This document shows, piece after piece, positions 58,844-64,000 of a DNA stretch of 64,000 nt. The DNA comes from Photobacterium gaetbulicola Gung47. Lineage in GTDB: Bacteria; Pseudomonadota; Gammaproteobacteria; Enterobacterales; Vibrionaceae. The notes beneath the pieces are model-generated. The model was not told the DNA's origin and searched no databases. It saw only the letters and a program-made list of their open reading frames with translations. The DNA is taken from the NCBI GenBank assembly GCA_000940995.1, contig CP005974.1, forward strand, positions 2,976,001 to 3,040,000, in the 5' to 3' direction. The position numbers were made by a program, and so were the translations under genes. How positions within the stretch are numbered: position 1 is the first letter of the stretch; each line of letters begins with the position of its first letter.

Positions 58844-59818
58844 CTACTTCACCGGCAGCGGCATGTTGGCGAACATGGCCTCGATTTCGGCATTGGTTTT
58901 CAGCGCCACCGCCTGATCGACCACTTCCCGAGTCAGGTGCGGGGCGAAGCGCTTGATGAAATCGTACATGTAGCTCCGCAGGAAAGTCCCTTTCTTGAAA
59001 CCAATCTTGGTGGTGCTGGCTTCAAAGATGTGGCTGGCGTCAATCGCCACCAAGTCACTGTCTGTTGCCGGATCCATGGCCATGCTGGCTATCACCCCAA
59101 CCCCAATACCCAGCCGCACGTAAGTTTTTATCACATCCGCGTCGGTTGCGGTGAATACGATTCGCGGGGTTAAGCCCGAGCGATTGAAGGCACTGTCAAG
59201 CTCCGAGCGCCCGGTAAACCCAAACACATAGGTGACCAGCGGGTATGCAGCCAGATCATGGATGGTGATCTCCGCTTTCTGAGCCAATGGGTGATCGGCC
59301 TTGACCACAATCGAGCGGTTCCAGTGGTAACAGGGCAGCATGATCATATCCTGATACAGGTGCAGCGCCTCTGTCGCGATGGCAAAATCGGTGGTGCCTT
59401 TGGAGACCGCCTCGGCCAGTTGGCTCGGTGTACCCTGATGCATGTGCAAGGTCACTTTGGGATAACGGGCAGTGAAGCCCTGGATCACCGGCGGCAGGGC
59501 ATAACGTGCCTGGGTATGGGTGGTCGCGATATTTAACGTCCCAATTTCTGGATGGGTATGCTCACCCGCCACCGACTTAATGCTATCGACCCGGGCCAGG
59601 ATATCACGGGCAATTTTGACAATTGACTCCCCTGCGGGTGTCACCTGGGTCAAATGCTTGCCGCTTCGCTCAAAAACCTGCACCCCCAGCTCATCTTCCA
59701 ACAGCCGGACTTGCTTACTGATCCCGGGCTGGGAAGTGTACAAGCTCTCTGCCGTGGCAGAAACGTTCAGGTTATGGTTAACAACCTCTACGATATATTT
59801 AAGTTGCTGTAGTTTCAT
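58844..59818 (-). CDS. cysB: LysR-type regulator CysB
   Basis: CysB activates the cysteine regulon with N-acetylserine as co-inducer. The 324-residue protein equals E. coli CysB in length. It opens MKLQQLKYIVEVVNHNLNVS with the LysR helix-turn-helix (ATAESLYTSQPGISKQVRLL). The effector domain has TTHTQARYALPPVIQGF, whose threonines contact the inducer in known structures. An unusual pair of palindromes lies upstream. Confidence 0.97.
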   Translation of the reverse strand: MKLQQLKYIVEVVNHNLNVSATAESLYTSQPGISKQVRLLEDELGVQVFERSGKHLTQVTPAGESIVKIARDILARVDSIKSVAGEHTHPEIGTLNIATTHTQARYALPPVIQGFTARYPKVTLHMHQGTPSQLAEAVSKGTTDFAIATEALHLYQDMIMLPCYHWNRSIVVKADHPLAQKAEITIHDLAAYPLVTYVFGFTGRSELDSAFNRSGLTPRIVFTATDADVIKTYVRLGIGVGVIASMAMDPATDSDLVAIDASHIFEASTTKIGFKKGTFLRSYMYDFIKRFAPHLTREVVDQAVALKTNAEIEAMFANMPLPVK

Positions 59819-60121
59819 GGTCCTGCCTAATGATCGTCCGTTATCATCTGTACCCCAGCCTTGTAGTGATGCCCGGCGCAGTTCTGTGCGGGGTTATATA
59901 ACATTATGTTATATAACTTATAGACCGAGTTTCCCAGCATCGTATGTCAAATTTTCAGCCGTTAAGCGACATTTCACACAAAAAGGCATGGTTCTCTACG
60001 CTCGCCCGTACGTTTGCGCCGAAAAACTCGCCGGCTCCCGGACAGATCTCCGAGAAAGCGATTTCGCCGCTATGACCCTTTATCGATATGGTGTATCTTA
60101 TAGGGCTTGATGTAAGCACGG
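59819..60121. other. Divergent intergenic region between cysB and the unknown coiled-coil gene
   Basis: A 303-bp spacer with no coding signal. It holds tandem palindromes at 59893-59917 and presumably both promoters. A TATCTTATAGGG stretch just before 60110 could belong to the rightward gene. Confidence 0.4.
59893..59917. promoter_or_regulatory. Tandem 10-bp palindromes upstream of cysB
   Basis: GTTATATAAC occurs twice, separated by ATTAT. Each copy is a perfect palindrome, and the whole 25 bp is also a perfect inverted repeat around one base. The site is 75-99 bp upstream of the cysB ATG. It looks like a double operator; the binding protein is unknown and CysB itself is one candidate. Confidence 0.6.
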
Positions 60122-60898
60122 ATGGTCTTCTACCCCATGAGCATGCCACTAATTATTGGCCTGGTAAGCCTGTTGCTGATCTTGATCGTTGGCTACAACA
60201 TCATTATTCAGTACCGACAGAAACTCGAAAGCACAAAGCAACAGGAATTAGCAAAATTCATCGCCATTATTGATGCAACCGAAGAGTTGATCAGTAACGC
60301 TCACCACCTTCCCTACAGTAAGGATCTGCTGGTCTGCCTAAACAAGCGGGTGCTGTTCTCGCTTCAGGCCATGAAGGAAACGGACCCATCGGATAAGTCA
60401 CTACCGCAGCGAATTACCAATGTCACCGAGCAAATCGGCCAGCTCCAAGCCAACTACTCTCAGGCAGATGTGGCTAGCTTCAAAGTGCCGAGTACCGACA
60501 AGCAAGCGCTTGGCATGCTTCAGCTTGTCAAGCGACTGAAAAATGTCATCAAGAGCGAGCACAGCAAAGGTCGGATGCCGACCCAGGCCTTTGTCACCGA
60601 GAATGCCCGACTCGAAGGTATCCAGCTGAGGATCAATATCGAGAACGTGATCAAGCGCGCCAATGATGCCCGCTTAAAAAGACAGCTAGGTACAGCCAAG
60701 CAGTTGCTGAAAAAAGGCATTGATGTGTTATCAAGCAAAAATGACGACTATGCCAACCAGGCCCGCGAGAAGCTGCAGAAGATGCTGCAAGACGTTGATA
60801 GCAGCCAAAACATGAGCCACGAGCAGCAGCGCCAGCAGATGATTGATAAGGAGCAAGACGAGCTTGATGTCCTGTTCCAGCCCAAGCGCAAATGGTAA
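60122..60898 (+). CDS. Membrane-anchored coiled-coil protein, unknown function
   Basis: The 258-residue protein has one N-terminal membrane helix (LIIGLVSLLLILIVGYNIII) and a long, charged, mostly helical cytoplasmic part. Two coiled-coil-like stretches stand out (RQKLESTKQQELAKF region and NAREKLQ/EQQRQQMIDKEQDEL regions). The C-terminus ends LDVLFQPKRKW. Starts at 60122 and 60137 are both possible; neither has a good ribosome-binding site. I do not recognise the family. It is flanked by cysB and miaE and followed by a strong terminator. Confidence 0.75.
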   Translation: MVFYPMSMPLIIGLVSLLLILIVGYNIIIQYRQKLESTKQQELAKFIAIIDATEELISNAHHLPYSKDLLVCLNKRVLFSLQAMKETDPSDKSLPQRITNVTEQIGQLQANYSQADVASFKVPSTDKQALGMLQLVKRLKNVIKSEHSKGRMPTQAFVTENARLEGIQLRINIENVIKRANDARLKRQLGTAKQLLKKGIDVLSSKNDDYANQAREKLQKMLQDVDSSQNMSHEQQRQQMIDKEQDELDVLFQPKRKW

Positions 60899-60945
60899 CG
60901 CTGTTTGCGATATGGCAAGCAGGCTGAGACGCGCTCCAGAGACCA

Positions 60946-60975
60946 GGCCACCGTTACGGTGGCCTTTGTTTTTTT
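60946..60975 (+). terminator. Rho-independent terminator of the coiled-coil gene
   Basis: An 8-bp stem GGCCACCG/CGGTGGCC with a TTA loop is followed by TTTGTTTTTTT. Confidence 0.93.
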
Positions 60976-60980
60976 GGCGA

Positions 60981-61011
60981 TTGGCACTTTCATCCCCACC
61001 GTTGGTATACT
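60981..61011 (+). promoter_or_regulatory. Putative miaE promoter
   Basis: TATACT at 61006-61011 is preceded by TGG in extended -10 position. TTGGCA at 60981-60986 could be the -35, but the 19-bp spacer is long. Confidence 0.35.
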
Positions 61012-61049
61012 GGCTGAATATCAACAACAAGACTCAACAAACCTAACCG

Positions 61050-61838
61050 ATGAATACAAGCCAACAGATGATCGACACGCTGCTGGAACCGATCAAGCGG
61101 TTCCTGCACTGTGAGACCCCAGACGCCTGGATCGACCAAGCCAAACAGCCACAAAACCTCACCGCGCTGCTGGTTGACCACTGCAACTGCGAACTGAAAG
61201 CCAGCCAGACTGCCATGTTTTTGATCCGCAAGTATGCGGTCGACGCCGACAGCGGAAAAGCGTTGCTGGAATGGGCCAAGCCATACGAGGAGTTCGTCTA
61301 TGGTATCGAGCGAGATACCCGCAACTTTCACGGCAAGAAAAACGGTCTGGCCGCCGAGCTGAAACCCAAGGCTGATTTCGCCCACGGCCAAGAGCTCATC
61401 GACAAGATGGTTCGCCTGATCAAAGAAGAGTTCCACCACTTTGAGCAGGTACTGGACATTATGGGCAACCGCGGTATCCCCTACTCCAGCCTACGTGCCG
61501 GCCGCTATGCCAAAGGCCTGATGAAGATTGTACGCACCCATGAGCCAGGAACCTTGATTGATAAGCTGATCATCGGCGCCTACATCGAAGCCCGCTCCTG
61601 CGAGCGTTTTGCCAAGCTGGCCCCGTACCTCGATGAGGAGCTGAAGAAGTTCTATGTGTCCCTGCTGCGCTCCGAGGCCCGCCATTACCAAGACTACCTC
61701 AAACTGGCCGAGCAAATCGCAGGCGTCGATATCAGCGAGCGAGTCAAAGCCATTGGCGCGCGCGAGGCGGAGCTCATCAACAGCCCCGACGACAGCTTCC
61801 GTTTCCACAGCGGTGTGCCGGCATTCGCTATCGCTTGA
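61050..61838 (+). CDS. miaE: tRNA-(ms[2]io[6]A)-hydroxylase MiaE
   Basis: MiaE is a diiron oxygenase that hydroxylates the isopentenyl group of ms2i6A37 in tRNAs. The 262-residue protein has iron-ligand helices with DHCNCELKASQTA, EEFHHFEQVLDIM, EARSCERFAKLAP and RSEARHYQDYLKL, the four-helix diiron pattern. It depends on MiaA/MiaB elsewhere in the genome. It converges on topA. Confidence 0.95.
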   Translation: MNTSQQMIDTLLEPIKRFLHCETPDAWIDQAKQPQNLTALLVDHCNCELKASQTAMFLIRKYAVDADSGKALLEWAKPYEEFVYGIERDTRNFHGKKNGLAAELKPKADFAHGQELIDKMVRLIKEEFHHFEQVLDIMGNRGIPYSSLRAGRYAKGLMKIVRTHEPGTLIDKLIIGAYIEARSCERFAKLAPYLDEELKKFYVSLLRSEARHYQDYLKLAEQIAGVDISERVKAIGAREAELINSPDDSFRFHSGVPAFAIA

Positions 61839-61870
61839 GGCGATTGGCCTATAGCCATAGACTAGAAAAC

Positions 61871-61896
61871 AAAAAACCGCCTGTCGGCGGTTTTTT
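61871..61896. terminator. Bidirectional terminator between miaE and topA
   Basis: AAAAAACCGCC and GGCGGTTTTTT around a TGTC loop; works on both strands. Confidence 0.93.
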
Positions 61897-61897
61897 A

Positions 61898-64000
61898 TTA
61901 ATCCTCAGCTTTTTCTTTCTTCGGCTTCTTGCGCTTATCGGTAATTTCCCACTTACCGTCAATGTACAGCCCCGTCCAGCCAGATGGTTTACCATCAATT
62001 TCCGAGCGGATGTAGTTCTCTTTGGTCTTGCGGCTAAAGCGAACCACGGTCGGGCGGCCATCCGGATCTTCTGTTGGCGCCTCGGTCAAATACAGGAACT
62101 TCGGTGACAGGCGGTCTTTGAAACGAACCAGCTCCTCTACCAGCGGCGCACGGGTCTCACGCGATTTAGGGAAGGTACTGGCCGCCATGAACAAGCCGGA
62201 AGCGCCATCTCGCAATACGAAGTAAGCATCAGGATCCTGGCTACATGGCAACTCAGGCAGATGAACCGGATCTTCCTTCGGCGGTGCGATTTCACCGTTC
62301 TTCAAGATCTTACGGGTATTCTTACAGGTCTCGTTGGTACAACCCATGTACTTACCGAAGCGACCGTTCTTGAGCTCCATGTCCGAGCCACACTTGTCAC
62401 ACTCGATAACCGGGCCATCGTAGCCCTTGAGCTTGAACTCGCCTTTCTCAACCACGTAGCCATCACAGCTCGGGTTGTTACCACACACGTGCAGCTTACG
62501 CTCGGCATCGATCAGGTACGCGTCCATCGCCGTGCTACATTTCGGACAACGCTTCTTGGCACGCAGGGCGGCCGTTTCAACGTCTTCCTCCAACACATTG
62601 ACGATACCGTCCTCGTCACCTAGGTTGATGGTCGTCTTGCAACGCTCCTTCGGCGGTAAGGCATAGCCGGAACAGCCAAGGAACACACCGGTCGAAGCGG
62701 TACGGATCCCCATCGGGCGCTCACAAGTCGGGCACTTGATATCGGTCAACACAATGTTGTTCGGCTTCATGCCACCTTCAGCCTCGTCCAGCTCGGCTTT
62801 TTCCAGCTCGGTGGTGAAGTCGCTGAAAAACTTGTCCAGCACCGACTTCCAGCTCGCTTCACCCTCGGCGATTTTATCGAGGTTGCCTTCCATCCGGGCG
62901 GTAAAGTCGTAGTCCATCAGGTCTGCGAAGCTCTCGTCAAGACGATCCGAGACAATCTCACCCATCTTCTCGGCGTAGAAACGACGCTGGTCAACACGCA
63001 CATAGCCTCGGTCCTGAATCGTCGAGATAATGGACGCGTAGGTTGAAGGTCGGCCGATGCCTCGTTTTTCCAGCTCTTTAACCAGCGCGGCTTCGGTAAA
63101 GCGTGCTGGTGGCTTGGTGAAGTGCTGCTTCGGCTCCAGCGATTCCAGCTTGAGCGTGTCGCCCACATGAACCATAGGCAACGTAGTATCTTCATTCTTA
63201 CCCGACGGACGCTGAACTTTAGTCCAACCGGCAAAACGCAGGGTGCGACCTTTCGCCTTCAGGGTAAAGTCGCCGGCTTCCACCGTAATCGTGGTGGAAT
63301 CGTATTTCGCCGGTACCATCTGACAAGAAACGAACTGACGCCAGATCAAGTCGTACAACTTGATGGCATCCTGCTCCATGCCCTCGAGGTTTTCCGCTTT
63401 CACGTCAACGCTTGATGGACGGATCGCTTCGTGCGCTTCCTGGGCATTGCCCTTGCTACCGTATACGTTCGGCGAGGACGGTAGGTAGTTATCACCATAC
63501 TCGCTAGCAATAAACTCTCGCGCCGCTTCAACGGCTTCCTTCGACAGGTTGGTCGAGTCGGTACGCATATAGGTAATGTAACCGGCCTCATAGAGGCGCT
63601 GGGCCAAGCCCATGGTGCGTTTAACGCCATAGCCTAAACGAGTACTCGCCGCCTGTTGCAGCGTCGAAGTGATGTAAGGTGCTGACGGCTTACTGCTGGT
63701 TGGTCGGTCTTCACGGTCTTTGACCTGGAAGGCCGCCTTTTCCAACAGGGCTTTTGCCGCCATGGTGTCAGCTTCGTTTTCCGGACGGAACGTCTTGCCC
63801 GCCTGCTGGGCCACCATCAAACGTAGGGCATCGCTGCCGGCGGTCTGGGTGTTGGCATGCATGTCCCAGTACTCTTCTGGGTCAAACGCCTTGATTTCGC
63901 GTTCACGCTCAACAATCAGCTTAACCGCGACCGACTGTACACGGCCCGCAGAAAGACCACGCGCGACCTTTTTCCACAACAGAGGGGAAACCATAAAGCC
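61898..64000 (-). CDS. topA: DNA topoisomerase I (partial, N-terminus beyond right edge)
   Basis: TopA relaxes negative supercoils. About 700 C-terminal residues are present; the reading continues past the right edge (GFMVSPLLWKKVARG). The catalytic tyrosine lies in YITYMRTDSTNLS. LQQAASTRLGYGVKRTM and RGIGRPSTYASIISTIQ are typical. The C-terminal region has three tetracysteine zinc motifs (CPTC...C...C, CPKC...CGNNPSC, CDKC...CTNETC) and basic DNA-binding ribbons, ending KRKKPKKEKAED. Confidence 0.97.
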   Translation of the reverse strand, partial: GFMVSPLLWKKVARGLSAGRVQSVAVKLIVEREREIKAFDPEEYWDMHANTQTAGSDALRLMVAQQAGKTFRPENEADTMAAKALLEKAAFQVKDREDRPTSSKPSAPYITSTLQQAASTRLGYGVKRTMGLAQRLYEAGYITYMRTDSTNLSKEAVEAAREFIASEYGDNYLPSSPNVYGSKGNAQEAHEAIRPSSVDVKAENLEGMEQDAIKLYDLIWRQFVSCQMVPAKYDSTTITVEAGDFTLKAKGRTLRFAGWTKVQRPSGKNEDTTLPMVHVGDTLKLESLEPKQHFTKPPARFTEAALVKELEKRGIGRPSTYASIISTIQDRGYVRVDQRRFYAEKMGEIVSDRLDESFADLMDYDFTARMEGNLDKIAEGEASWKSVLDKFFSDFTTELEKAELDEAEGGMKPNNIVLTDIKCPTCERPMGIRTASTGVFLGCSGYALPPKERCKTTINLGDEDGIVNVLEEDVETAALRAKKRCPKCSTAMDAYLIDAERKLHVCGNNPSCDGYVVEKGEFKLKGYDGPVIECDKCGSDMELKNGRFGKYMGCTNETCKNTRKILKNGEIAPPKEDPVHLPELPCSQDPDAYFVLRDGASGLFMAASTFPKSRETRAPLVEELVRFKDRLSPKFLYLTEAPTEDPDGRPTVVRFSRKTKENYIRSEIDGKPSGWTGLYIDGKWEITDKRKKPKKEKAED

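Noticed and set aside
59955..60273. Two short open frames in the cysB upstream region
   Set aside because: No ribosome-binding sites, overlap with each other and with the start of the coiled-coil gene, no recognised sequence.
1..64000. CRISPR arrays, tRNA or rRNA genes, prophage or integron structures
   Set aside because: No regularly spaced repeats, tRNA-like cloverleaf sequences, rRNA segments, phage genes or attC-like series were recognised by eye; a covariance-model scan would be the decisive check.

Overview
The window is chromosomal DNA of a gammaproteobacterium, most likely Vibrionaceae (Photobacterium-like). The evidence is gene content and order: rarA-lolA-ftsK-lrp/ald-trxB-cydDC; the tyrR-ycjFX-pspCBA/pspF-sapABCDF block; pyrF-lapBA-ihfB-rpsA-cmk-aroA; serC-gyrA; ubiG-gph-nrdAB-fdx; and cysB, miaE and topA. 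Protein lengths are close to the E. coli orthologues. The genus is an inference from memory of gene order, without a database search. I see no tRNA, rRNA, CRISPR array or prophage.

Layout. 0-6 kb: the 5' part of rarA, lolA, ftsK and lrp on the minus strand, with alanine dehydrogenase (ald) divergent from lrp. 7-12 kb: trxB, cydDC, a RimJ-type acetyltransferase and a degenerate O6-methylguanine-DNA methyltransferase homologue. 13-26 kb: an envelope-stress and peptide-transport block, with tyrR, ycjF, ycjX and pspCBA on minus, pspF divergent, and the overlapping sapABCDF operon on plus. 26-34 kb: an MgtC/DUF4010 membrane protein, pyrF, lapB, lapA, ihfB, rpsA, cmk and aroA. 34-39.7 kb: an accessory module between aroA and serC, containing a DUF5666 lipoprotein, a divergent OmpR-type two-component system and a Blc lipocalin. 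39.7-50.4 kb: serC, gyrA, a 48-codon small membrane-protein gene, ubiG, a phosphoglycolate-phosphatase-like gene, and nrdA-nrdB-ferredoxin. 50.4-64 kb: a CinA-like gene, tyrP, a DUF3943 protein, a GGDEF-EAL protein, a TSUP transporter, a methyltransferase, cysB, an unknown coiled-coil membrane protein, miaE and partial topA.

The most striking structure is in the accessory module. The sensor kinase gene is split by a 1546-bp IS110-family (IS1111-type) element with subterminal 11-bp inverted repeats. Removing the element at a shared ATTAT core restores the kinase frame exactly to 428 codons. The transposase carries one frameshift. The long non-coding end has the position and size expected for an IS1111-type guide RNA.

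Several regulatory circuits can be read directly. TyrR-box-like sites and a strong promoter precede tyrP, in the same window as tyrR. NrdR-box-like sites 32 bp apart and a perfect DnaA box precede nrdA. A sigma-54-like promoter and a palindrome lie between pspA and pspF. Two GTGAAG repeats 11 bp apart precede the response regulator. Tandem 10-bp palindromes lie upstream of cysB. Most transcription units end in clear hairpin terminators.
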